Below, one piece after another: positions 1 to 7,749 of a stretch of DNA of 42,166 nucleotides. The position numbers were made by a program, and so were the translations under genes. The notes beneath the pieces are model-generated. The model saw nothing but the letters and a program-made list of their open reading frames with translations. It was not told the DNA's origin and ran no database searches. How positions within the stretch are numbered: the first letter of the stretch is position 1; every line of letters starts with the position of its first letter. The stretch is from Mycobacterium scrofulaceum (GTDB lineage Bacteria; Actinomycetota; Actinomycetes; Mycobacteriales; Mycobacteriaceae): the NCBI RefSeq assembly GCF_002086735.1, contig NZ_MVIJ01000046.1:1-42166 (forward strand), given 5' to 3'.

Positions 1-55
1 CTTACCGACCACCTCCAGCGCCTCGATCGATGAACATCCCACCCCGACGGGTTGA

Positions 56-301
56 CCCGCCCCCGAGGGCCGGATAATCGAGCGGTTGAACAAGGAGATC
101 AAGCGTCGGGCTGATGTCGTGGAGATCTTCCCCAACCCCGCGGCGTTCCTGCGCCTGGCCACCGCGGTGGTCATCGAATCTCACGACGAATGGCAGGTCA
201 CCCGGCGTTATCTCTCCGATGTCTCCATGGACGAGCTACGCACCGTGATCGCCGCTAAACACGCTGCTGCAGCACTTGCCAAACAACACCAAATCGCCTA
301 G
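56..301 (+). pseudogene. IS256-family (mutator) transposase, C-terminal remnant
   Basis: The frame is open from about 56. It carries the C-terminal signature of IS256-type transposases: an ERLNKEIKRR segment, then DVVEIFPN, an aliphatic stretch and a W..TRRYLS segment near the end. The DDE catalytic core, normally about 300 residues upstream, is absent, and a TGA at 53-55 closes the frame just before the homology. This is a dead 3' fragment of an insertion element. It suggests that the left flank of the redox island was shaped by transposition. Assignment to the family is from recognised motifs; the exact IS type is not determined. Confidence 0.85.
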
Positions 302-429
302 CGTTCAACATGACTCGTTGATCGCGATGCGTGGACCAACGCCAAGATCCGAAGTCCACCAATTGACGGGACACTATCCGATTACGTGCCAGATGGGCGC
401 AAAAACGTTGTGAAAATAGGGAATTCAAG

Positions 430-480
430 GCATGGCTGCAGATAACCGCGAACCCGCTCTGGTAGCGGGTTCAGCCATGC
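430..480. terminator. Bulged double hairpin (terminator or structured RNA)
   Basis: An inner 9-bp stem (GAACCCGCT at 450-458 with AGCGGGTTC at 464-472, 5-base loop) is enclosed by an outer 9-bp stem (GCATGGCTG at 430-438 with CAGCCATGC at 472-480). All extra bases (about 11) lie on the 5' side. No T-run follows. It could end transposon transcription or be part of a small structured RNA; the sequence does not decide between them. Confidence 0.45.
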
Positions 481-887
481 TGATCGCGGCGAGACGTCGC
501 GTCTGACTTCGGTGCGAGACCAATAGCCGGACAAGCGATCACGCTCTGGGCGAGCGACCGTCTGGTAATTGGATTGGGCGAGCATTCCCGTCGCCCAACA
601 GGCGAGAGCTACCCGATGTTGGGCCGTCCCCCTTACGACACGCCTACGAAGCGGCCGCGAGCCCGCTTCGCGGTTTGGCATTGGCACGATCGCGACGGCG
701 AGATTCCTGTCCTACCTGCCAAGTCAGGTCACACCTTGCGATTTTGCCGCCGATGTCAGGGCAGCGTCAGCCCGATTCGCCCACCTCGGCCGTGAGCGGC
801 CTGGCCTCTGGCACCACAATTCCGAACCTTCTGCTGTGGAAGCTATTTCAAGCAGAGGACCGTGCTTCGGGCTAGTACTAGACCTAT

Positions 888-1037
888 CCGGCCCTAAACA
901 TCAACCCTCGGGCGATGGTTTTGTGCCGCCAGCACGACGACCGTAGTAGTCGACAACAGATCACGTCCTCACCCAAAGCCAGGGCCCGGCTCGGCCCCAC
1001 GCCGGATCGGTGGGAACGCAAGTGAAAAGAGCTGAAA
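888..1037 (+). promoter_or_regulatory. Upstream region of small-peptide cassette 1
   Basis: This segment resembles 1452-1599. Both begin with CCGG(C)YCTAAA, continue ATCA.CC, then GGGCGATGGT, then a CGTAGT..TCGA block, and both end about 150 bases later at an ATG for a similar small peptide (150 versus 148 bases). The conserved distance suggests a duplicated promoter or leader. The binding factor is unknown. Confidence 0.4.
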
Positions 1038-1118
1038 ATGTTGAATGCAGCGCTTGGAATGCTGGCGATGGTGCCAGTGGTGTTCGGTGTCGCCGGGTAC
1101 GCGATGGTGTCCCGATGA
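1038..1118 (+). CDS. 26-aa hydrophobic small peptide (cassette copy 1)
   Basis: The frame reads MLNAALGMLAMVPVV and continues with a hydrophobic, glycine-containing segment ending in VSR before TGA. Almost the whole peptide could be one membrane helix. The upstream ribosome site is weak (GAAAAGAGCTGAAA). Support comes from a second copy starting at 1600 (MNTALGMLSIPVALG), which has a similar sequence and the same spacing to a shared upstream block. Too short for a family call; it may be a membrane-inserted stress peptide or a leader peptide. Function unknown. Confidence 0.4.
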   Translation: MLNAALGMLAMVPVVFGVAGYAMVSR

Positions 1119-1599
1119 CCGCTGGTCACCCCGCCTCACTCGCCGAAGTACCAGCAGGACTTCACGTCTGGCCTAGAGGGCGAGGTGATTCGCGCACGGC
1201 GGCCGGTGTAGTCGAGGAAGCCACGCGGACCGAAGCGAGCGTCGTCGGTTGTTTGACCGTTCGGCGGGCTGAGGCTGCGGTGAGCGCGCCTCAGCCCGCC
1301 GAATTCCACGCATGGATTCGACGCCCCGGTGCGAGTCGGCCGATTGCATTACCGCGCTCGTTCGCTCCGCGGATTTCTCGATTGAGGCAACCCATACGCC
1401 AACCGGATTGACCGGTCCGCCAATTATTAAGGCCCCTAGGCATACACCGACCCGGCTCTAAAGATCACCCGCTGGGCGATGGTGAGAAGGGTTGCGCGCT
1501 GCCAACGTAGTCATCGATCTCTAAGTCGCCGCGCCCGCCGCCGATCGATCGTGAACGGCGCGGCGCGGCAACGACACAGAGGATTTTGAGGAAACGACG
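1119..1599. other. Spacer between the small-peptide cassettes
   Basis: No gene is visible. It holds the 15-bp stem-loop at 1260-1303 and, from about 1452, the second copy of the conserved upstream block (CCGGCTCTAAAGATCACCC, then GGGCGATGGT). Confidence 0.45.
1260..1303. terminator. 15-bp perfect stem-loop after cassette 1
   Basis: The arms are CGGCGGGCTGAGG (1262-1274) and CCTCAGCCCGCCG (1289-1301) with a 14-base loop, extendable by two pairs on the outside. The stem is very GC-rich and perfect, but no U-tract follows, as is common for mycobacterial terminators. It lies between the two small-peptide cassettes and probably separates their transcripts. Confidence 0.6.
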
Positions 1600-1842
1600 A
1601 TGAACACGGCGTTGGGGATGTTATCGATCCCGGTGGCGCTCGGCGCCGGTGGCTATGTGGTTGGTGAAGCGACGACCATGAGCGCGGGGAAGGCTACGGC
1701 GGGGCGCTCCTCCGGACGTCCCACGGTGTCTCACTTTGAGACGCTCGATCACCTCATGATGAGACGCTCACCATCCGCCCACCGGGATGTCATCGGTTGC
1801 AGGAGTCATCCCATCGGGGGGAACAGAGGAGAAATACGGTGA
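1600..1842 (+). CDS. 80-aa small protein coupled to the LuxR regulator (cassette copy 2)
   Basis: Starts MNTALGMLSIPVALG, closely similar to the peptide at 1038, and is preceded by a good ribosome site (GAGGAAACGACG then ATG). The first about 25 residues are hydrophobic and glycine-rich. The rest is polar, basic and of low complexity, so the 26-residue core may be the original gene, extended by read-through. Its TGA (1840-1842) overlaps the GTG of the LuxR regulator (GTGA), so translating this frame would deliver ribosomes to the regulator. It may act as a leader peptide setting regulator translation (inference). No known family. Confidence 0.5.
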   Translation: MNTALGMLSIPVALGAGGYVVGEATTMSAGKATAGRSSGRPTVSHFETLDHLMMRRSPSAHRDVIGCRSHPIGGNRGEIR

Positions 1843-4394
1843 GCGGGCAGATCGTGAGCGCGGGTTACGAGCAAATCCCCGGAGCCTCGGCGGCAGCTGG
1901 GTCCGCCGGCCAGAACGGGCACCGCCGGCGTGTGCCGGAAATAATCGAAGAGAACGGGTCTGATTCGATACGATCACCGCGATTGCCGGGCAGAACGAGC
2001 CCGGCCGAGCCTGCAGAGACCGACTGGGATGCCAAGCCGCCAGCGCCCACCCATGGGGCGTCTACGCCGAGGCTTCCCGCCCGGCCGTTGGGTCCGACGG
2101 ATTCGCGGAGTCCGGATATGACCGGTTCAGCCGGACGCGGCGACGACCGCGCCGGAGAGGCCGGCGCGCGAGCGGTGCTGCTCGCCACCAAGCTGCATGT
2201 CCCGGCGATCGGGGTTCAGCTCGTTCACCGGGCGGCCCTCCTCGACATGCTGTCCGCGGGCCTCCGCCGCAAGCTGACCCTGTTGAGTGCGCCGGCGGGC
2301 TGGGGCAAGACCACCGTGCTGGCCCAGTGGGCCCTGGCCGAGGGCGAGGGGCAGCGGTTTGGCTGGCTGTCGCTTGATTCCTCCGACAACGACCCGGTGT
2401 GGTTTTGGATGTATGTCGTCGCCGCACTGCAGAAGATCAGTCCCGGGGTAGGGATCCGCGCGGTCGATCTCCTCGCGATGGGCGCCGACCCAGTACAGGT
2501 CGTACTGCCCACCCTGCTGAATGATCTGGACACGATCGCGAGCCCGATGGTGCTCATCCTGGATGACTATCACCTGGTCATCAATCGGGCAGTCCATGAG
2601 CAGCTGGGATTTTTCGTCAGCCGCTTGCCTGCGAATCTTCGTTTGGTGCTGGCCACCCGGTCGGATCCTTTGCTGCCGTTAGCCCGACTTAGGGCCAGCG
2701 GCGACCTCGCCGAGGTGCGCACCGACGATCTACGTTTCGGCCCCAGTGAGGCGGAGCGTCTGCTGAACGACGTCCTGGGGCTGGGCTTGGCGACCGCAGA
2801 CATTCAGCTCTTGCACCGACGCACTGAGGGCTGGGCTGCGGGCCTCTACCTTGCCGCCCTATCGCTGGCCGGGCGTGCCGATACCCCACGGTTCATACAG
2901 ACGTTCGCGGGCGATAACCGTCATATCGTCGACTACTTGATGGCCGAGGTGCTCGACGGTCAGCCACCGCACCTACGCAGCTTTTTGCTGCGCACGTCGG
3001 TCTTGGACCGGCTCAGCGGTCCGCTGTGCGACGCGGTGTTGCAAACGTCTGACTCGGCCTCGGTCCTGGAGGGAATGGAACGTGAAAACCTGTTCCTGGT
3101 GCCATTGGACACGTCGCGTCACTGGTATCGCTATCACCAGCTGTTCGGAGAGTTGCTGCGCACCGAGCTGCGTCGTAGCGAGCCCGAGCTCGTCGGCGAT
3201 CTGCACCGGCGGGCCGCAACCTGGTTCGAGACCGAGGGCCTCATCGATGAGGCGGTACGCCACATGGTGGCTGGCGGTGACATCGAGCGCAGTGCCGATC
3301 TGATCGCCGCGGACTGGGTCGACGAATTCAACGGGGGCGGCGTGTCGACCGTCTCCAGCTTGCTGGACCTGCTTCCCGAGGAGACGGTGGCACGAGACCC
3401 GCGACTGAGCGTGGCCCGCGCTTGGATCGCCCTAAGCGTCGGTCAACTCGATGCCGCCGCGGAGTGGATCGAGGCAGTCGAGTCCCGATCGGCGGCCGAC
3501 ATCGCCGATAGCGGGGTCATCGCCGCTCAACTCGCCGTGTTGCGCGCGCTTCACTCGTTCAAGACTGCCGAAGTCTCCACGGCGCTGGAGACGGCCCGCG
3601 GGGCGATCGCCCTCGATCTCGGCGAAGCGCCCTTGAGCCGATCAACCGCCTACTGCATCTACGGATCCGCGCTGTACTTTTCGGGCGGTACCCGCGAGGC
3701 GCAAGCCGCCTTCCGGCAGGCCGTAGGGCTGGCCGAGAAGGTGGGCGATCGTCGTGCCCGCAGCTACGCGTTGGGCCATCTGGCGCTGATCTCGGCCGAA
3801 TGTGGTCAGCTGGCGGACGCCGAACGTCAGATCCGTCGGGCCTCCGGCAGCTCACGTGACCTTGCGGATGCGGAACACCTCGTGGACGTCATGGTGTCGC
3901 TTGCCACGGCCGAACTCCTCCGTACCCGTGGTGACGCGGCCGCGGCGTTGGTCGCCGCCGACATGGCCGTGATGTCGGCCCGCCAAGGCGGGGCAATCCT
4001 TGAGGTGGCCAAGGCGCTGTCGGTCAGGGCGGACATCGCGGAGCATGTCGGCGACTACCAGACCGCGCAGGCCATCCGCGAAGAGGTCGACGCCCTGGTG
4101 GGCGATCGCGTGAACGCTGGCATCGGCTCGACGCTGCCCGCTTCGGCCGAGCGGAGGGCGGGCGTCGCGGCGAATTCGCGCAGCAACGCGTGCGCGCTCG
4201 GTGAGGAGCTGACCCCCAAAGAGCTTGAGGTTCTTCGTCTGCTCGCCACCCGGTTATCGCGCCGTGAGATTGGTGCGCGGCTATACGTCTCGCTCAATAC
4301 CGTGAAGACGCATCAGCGCGCCCTCTACCGCAAGCTCCGCGTTGAGCACCGCAGCGCAGCCGTCAGCCGGGCGCGGGAACTCGGCCTGTTGTGA
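1839..4394 (+). CDS. MalT-like LuxR-family (LAL) transcriptional regulator
   Basis: 851 aa. After about 110 disordered residues rich in Ala, Pro and Gly comes a STAND/NTPase region: Walker A SAPAGWGKTT near residue 150 and Walker B VLILDDYH near 240. It is followed by a TPR-like alpha-helical repeat region and a C-terminal LuxR helix-turn-helix (about 790-850; LTPKELEVLRLLA, then SLNTVKTHQ). This is the classic LAL/MalT layout: an ATP- and inducer-dependent activator. I chose GTG 1839 because AGAGGAGA lies 5-6 bases upstream and it overlaps the previous stop; ATG 1797 is the alternative. It sits at the edge of the redox island, just before the first of seven repeated operators, so it is the leading candidate to bind them (inference). 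The inducer is unknown. Confidence 0.9.
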   Translation: MSGQIVSAGYEQIPGASAAAGSAGQNGHRRRVPEIIEENGSDSIRSPRLPGRTSPAEPAETDWDAKPPAPTHGASTPRLPARPLGPTDSRSPDMTGSAGRGDDRAGEAGARAVLLATKLHVPAIGVQLVHRAALLDMLSAGLRRKLTLLSAPAGWGKTTVLAQWALAEGEGQRFGWLSLDSSDNDPVWFWMYVVAALQKISPGVGIRAVDLLAMGADPVQVVLPTLLNDLDTIASPMVLILDDYHLVINRAVHEQLGFFVSRLPANLRLVLATRSDPLLPLARLRASGDLAEVRTDDLRFGPSEAERLLNDVLGLGLATADIQLLHRRTEGWAAGLYLAALSLAGRADTPRFIQTFAGDNRHIVDYLMAEVLDGQPPHLRSFLLRTSVLDRLSGPLCDAVLQTSDSASVLEGMERENLFLVPLDTSRHWYRYHQLFGELLRTELRRSEPELVGDLHRRAATWFETEGLIDEAVRHMVAGGDIERSADLIAADWVDEFNGGGVSTVSSLLDLLPEETVARDPRLSVARAWIALSVGQLDAAAEWIEAVESRSAADIADSGVIAAQLAVLRALHSFKTAEVSTALETARGAIALDLGEAPLSRSTAYCIYGSALYFSGGTREAQAAFRQAVGLAEKVGDRRARSYALGHLALISAECGQLADAERQIRRASGSSRDLADAEHLVDVMVSLATAELLRTRGDAAAALVAADMAVMSARQGGAILEVAKALSVRADIAEHVGDYQTAQAIREEVDALVGDRVNAGIGSTLPASAERRAGVAANSRSNACALGEELTPKELEVLRLLATRLSRREIGARLYVSLNTVKTHQRALYRKLRVEHRSAAVSRARELGLL

Positions 4395-4462
4395 TTCGCC
4401 GGCCGGCATCCCGCCAGATCTCGCCGGTCACGAATCGCGCTTCCAAGCGCGCTTCGAGCTAA

Positions 4463-4519
4463 TCACCCGGGCGAAACGCAGGTCGGGTGACGACGCCTCA
4501 CCCCACGCCGGGGCAGCCT
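4463..4519 (+). promoter_or_regulatory. Composite operator/promoter A (thiolase)
   Basis: TCACCCGGGCGAAA (4463-4476), 8 bp, then GGGTGACGACGCCTCACCC (4485-4503), 10 bp, then CAGCCT as -10-like hexamer (4514-4519). Predicted transcription start is near 4526. It has the order and spacing of the six other copies and points at the thiolase gene. Confidence 0.75.
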
Positions 4520-4589
4520 CGCAGAGGACCTGATGCCGGCGGGCCAGGTGGGCTACATCGCCCAGTTCTACGCATGGGAAAGGGCATCG

Positions 4590-5827
4590 ATGACCGAGGC
4601 TTACGTCTTGGGTGGCGTACGAACCCCATTCACCCGCTATGGCGGCACGCTGTCGGGTATTCGGGCCGATGACTTGTTGGGTATGACGATGAGGGCCGCG
4701 TGCGACCGGCTAGGGGTGCCACTCGATGCCGTGGAAGACATCCTGGCCGGTTGCGTCAATCCTGCCCACGAGGGCATGGGCGACGTCGCGCGGTGGGCAG
4801 CATTGGCGGCCGGATTCCCAGACACCGCCGCCGGCGGCACCGTGAATAGATTCTGCGGCTCATCGCTAACCGCGGCAGTAAGCATGAGCCATGCGGTCAA
4901 GGCCGGCGACCTCGGCCTCGGTATCGCCTGTGGAGTCGAGTCGATGTCTCGATCGGGGTGGGCCCTGATGAAGGGTGACGCGGCGTTCAGTCCCCGAGGT
5001 CCTGTTTTCATGCTCGACACCATGTGGAGCGGGGCGGGGGGCCGCCGAACCCGGTGTTGCTGGTTCGCAATGCATACATCAGCATGATCGAGACCGCGCA
5101 GAATGTCGCCGACCGCTACTCGCTGAGCCGCGAGGAGATCGACGCCTTCGCGCTCCGATCCCATCAACGCGCCAAGGACGCCCGTGATCGGGGCCGGCTG
5201 GCCAAAGAGGTTATGCCGGTGAGGATTCCGGCGACAAGAAAGACACCTGCGCGGGTGGCTGAACACGATGAGTTCGTCCGCGATGACACGACCGCCGAGG
5301 CGCTGGCGGCTCTACCCGCCCAGCCCGGCACGACCCAGATGACGGCGGGCAACTCCTCGCCGCTAAGTGATGGCGCCAGTGCTGTAGTCATCGCGTCCGG
5401 GGAGCGAGCCACCGAACTGGGTATCGAGCCGTTGGCCCGAGTGGTATCGAGTGCGGTCTATGGCATCGATCCCCTCATCATGGGCGTGGCCCCTGCATGG
5501 GCGATCCCGGCGGCGATCCGCCGGGCAGGGCTTGTCCCCGAGCAGATCGACGTGTGGGAGGTGCACGAGGCGTTCAGCGCCCAGGCGCTCGGCGTGCTGC
5601 GGGAATTGCCCAATCAGCTGGACGGTTTCGTGGTGCCGGACGACAAGCTCACACCCAATGGTGGCGCGGTTGCGATCGGGCATCCCTTCGGGGCCACGGG
5701 AACTCGCTACTTGCTGACGCTAGCGACCGAACTCTGTGCAAGGGGTGCTCGTTATGGGGTGATTGGCATCTGCATCGGCTCGGGGCAGGCCGTGGCAGTG
5801 GTATTGGAAAACGTTGGTGCAAAATGA
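4590..5827 (+). pseudogene. Acetyl-CoA acetyltransferase (thiolase), interrupted by a frameshift
   Basis: Thiolases join or cleave beta-ketoacyl-CoA. The nucleophilic Cys is in NRFCGSS (about residue 89), the HEAF loop and GHPFGATG histidine motif follow, and the second Cys is in CIGSGQA near the C-terminus, so every catalytic element is present. However, the frame changes by -1 at a G6 run (5036-5041): upstream reads ..MWSGAGG, and downstream PPNPVLL continues in another frame. Restored length is about 412 aa, close to the family norm. Either one base was lost in the homopolymer (mutation or sequencing error) or ribosomes slip there. Start ATG 4590 has GGGAAAGGG upstream; ATG 4533 would add 19 residues. 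It is monocistronic behind operator A. The substrate is unknown; no FadB partner is adjacent. Confidence 0.8.
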
Positions 5828-5857
5828 CACGCGGATGCCTGAACAGGGGCGGGTGAC

Positions 5858-5915
5858 TCACCCGGGTGAATCGGTCCCGAGGGTGATGCCATCTCACCCG
5901 GCACGCCAGCAAGCT
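5858..5915 (+). promoter_or_regulatory. Composite operator/promoter B (SIS-DUF417-lpd-trx operon)
   Basis: TCACCCGGGTGAAT (5858-5871, perfect palindromic core), 9 bp, GGGTGATGCCATCTCACCC (5881-5899), 10 bp, CAAGCT (5910-5915). It lies 155 bases before the SIS gene GTG and drives rightwards. Confidence 0.8.
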
Positions 5916-6054
5916 CATAGTCGACCAAGCGTTGCGGATCCTTGGCGCGCAGCGCCCCACCTCCCAGCAAAGCTGCTGCGTCTCGCCGGTGGGGCCGCAG
6001 GACACCGCGGCCGAACCGCAACGATGCCGACGACCAAGAAGGGGCACTAACTCG

Positions 6055-7065
6055 GTGAACCCCAGAACCGCACTGCTACTGTGCAACAGAGAGTTGCCGC
6101 GCCATCGGCGCACCAGTCGGGCCCGTGTTCACGTCGACGCCAGGGCTCAATCTCGGTCATTGCTGGAATTCGATCGGGCGCCGGTCTCTTTGCGTCTTTA
6201 CCCGTTGCTCCGCGGTCATCATCGCCGCATCGTCTTCACCGGCATGGGCGCATCGCATATCGCGGCACTGCCGAGCTGGAGGCGGCTCGTTGCGGCTGGA
6301 AGGGCCGCGCGGTGGATCGATACGGAAAGCCTTTTAGAGCGCCGGCAACTCGTCACCCCCGATTCGCTGCTGGTCGCCACGTCACGATCGGGCTCCAACA
6401 AACACGTGTGCGCTTTGGCCGACGAGCCGGGCCGGACCGTGAGACCGGCTGCGGTGGTGGCCATCACCGATGACCGGGCCAGTCGACTCGCCTTGGTCGC
6501 TAACTGTGAGGTTCTGCTTCGCAGCGGGGCGTCCGGGAGCCCGAAGGGGTTTCTGAACGCTCTGGTAGTCCATGACTATGTCGCCTCGATGATTCTCAAC
6601 GAAGACAATGACGACGTCGCTGGTACCGCTCGCGCTGTCGCTAGCACCACACTGCCGGCCGAACTTCACAGGGTGGCCGCCGGTGTGGCGGCGCAGGAGG
6701 AGTCGCGCTTGGCTTATGTCGGGTGCAGCGAGCACTCGGCGGCTGCCTTGTACGCAGCCTTGCTCACCAACGAAGCCACCGAAATCGTGGCCCAGGGGCA
6801 CATCGCCGGACAACCTCGACACAACCTCGTGCGCCGGGCAAACGCGCAATTGACTGCGGTCTTTTTCGGTTCCCACAGCCGTCCCGACGCGGCCCTGCGC
6901 GGGCTGGCCACTGACCTGATGGCGGCAGGGTCGAACGTGGTTATCCTCGGCGGCGCCGATGTCGCCGGCGCGACTTATGTCCCCTGCCACGCAGGCCGGG
7001 TCGGCGCCGAAGCCGCTCGCAACGTTGTGGTCATCGAGCAGTTCGTCGCGGCCTTGACCGGTTGA
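6055..7065 (+). CDS. SIS-domain (phosphosugar isomerase-like) protein
   Basis: 336 aa from GTG 6055 (VNPRTALLL). Two SIS folds are visible: the first with FTGMGAS near residue 62 and the phosphosugar-binding TSRSGSN near 110, the second with YVGCSEHSAAALYAALLTNE near 220. The layout matches the isomerase half of GlmS and the AgaS/FrlB deglycase group, but there is no N-terminal glutaminase domain, so it is not glucosamine-6-phosphate synthase. It probably isomerises or deaminates an amino sugar phosphate, or removes sugar adducts (inference). First gene of the operon behind operator B, followed by DUF417, lipoamide dehydrogenase and a thioredoxin-reductase-like gene. The start is uncertain because the ribosome site is poor. 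Confidence 0.8.
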   Translation: MNPRTALLLCNRELPRHRRTSRARVHVDARAQSRSLLEFDRAPVSLRLYPLLRGHHRRIVFTGMGASHIAALPSWRRLVAAGRAARWIDTESLLERRQLVTPDSLLVATSRSGSNKHVCALADEPGRTVRPAAVVAITDDRASRLALVANCEVLLRSGASGSPKGFLNALVVHDYVASMILNEDNDDVAGTARAVASTTLPAELHRVAAGVAAQEESRLAYVGCSEHSAAALYAALLTNEATEIVAQGHIAGQPRHNLVRRANAQLTAVFFGSHSRPDAALRGLATDLMAAGSNVVILGGADVAGATYVPCHAGRVGAEAARNVVVIEQFVAALTG

Positions 7066-7154
7066 GCGGGATGAACACCCGCGAAGTAACGCGCATACAG
7101 GACCGGCGGTCCTGGCGCATGTCCGAGTAAACGCGTTGGAAGGAGAAGGATCTC

Positions 7155-7664
7155 ATGACTGTGGGCGATACCACGGAGGTAGCTCGGCGGACGAGTCGTG
7201 TGTCACGACTGACCACGGCCGCACCGCTCATTGCGCGCTATGGCCTGGTCGTAGTCATAGCGTGGTTCGGCGCAATGAAATTCACCTACTACGAGTCCCA
7301 CGGTGTATCGCCGTTGGTGGCCCACAGCCCGTTTTTGGGCTGGGTTTATCACATCATGTCGATCAGCGCGTTCGGCCGGGTGCTCGGCTCGGCCGAGTTG
7401 GTAACCGCAGGGTTGCTCGCCCTCAAGCCGTGGTACCCGAGGGCCTCGGTGATCGGCGGTGTGTTGGCGACCGCTTTCTTTCTTGGCACGCTCAGCTTTA
7501 TGGTCAGCACGCCCGGGATCGGTGAACCTACCGCGGGCGGCTTCCCCGTCCTGTCGGCCAATGGTGAATTCCTCATGAAGGATATCGCGTTGGTGGGCTT
7601 GGCCCTGTGGCTGTTGGCCGACTCCGTCAGTGCAACTCAACAGCGGCACGCACCGCCCGCCTGA
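7155..7664 (+). CDS. DUF417 / RclC-YkgB family inner-membrane protein
   Basis: 169 aa with about four membrane segments: residues 24-45 (IARYGLVVVIAWFG), 70-90, 95-118 and 138-158. The family hallmarks KFT.YE..GV.PLV..SP near the first helix and a late LMKDIALVGLALW are both visible. In enterobacteria the family member RclC belongs to the reactive-chlorine resistance operon with the flavoenzyme RclA; its molecular role is unsettled. Here it lies directly before a flavin disulfide reductase, a comparable pairing, which supports a role against oxidants (inference). A strong ribosome site (AAGGAGAAGG) precedes ATG 7155. 89 bases separate it from the SIS gene with no new operator, so probably the same transcript. 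Confidence 0.85.
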   Translation: MTVGDTTEVARRTSRVSRLTTAAPLIARYGLVVVIAWFGAMKFTYYESHGVSPLVAHSPFLGWVYHIMSISAFGRVLGSAELVTAGLLALKPWYPRASVIGGVLATAFFLGTLSFMVSTPGIGEPTAGGFPVLSANGEFLMKDIALVGLALWLLADSVSATQQRHAPPA

Positions 7665-7749
7665 CCCGGATGAGCTTCGCAACAGTGGCAGCGTGCCGTT
7701 GAAAGACGAACCGACGCAACCGCTTCACTCATTACCAACGGAGGACGCG

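Larger units (their letters stand above)
302..1037. other. Long non-coding stretch with several hairpins
   Basis: I find no convincing gene here; the open frames lack family features and good ribosome sites. What can be seen are strong inverted repeats: a bulged double hairpin at 430-480, an 8-bp stem at 574-598 (TTGGGCGA with TCGCCCAA), and an 8-bp stem at 649-672 (CGAAGCGG with CCGCTTCG). The first about 75 bases may still belong to the 3' end of the transposon remnant. The last about 150 bases are the upstream region of the first small-peptide cassette. Confidence 0.5.

Noticed and set aside
1739..1770. Direct repeat GAGACGCTC twice, 23 bases apart
   Set aside because: Too short and isolated to interpret; not linked to the operator motif.
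1775..1815. CCCACCGGGATG...GTCATCCC before the LAL regulator as a possible eighth operator
   Set aside because: Neither the palindrome nor the -35-bracketing repeat fits the spacing of the seven good copies.
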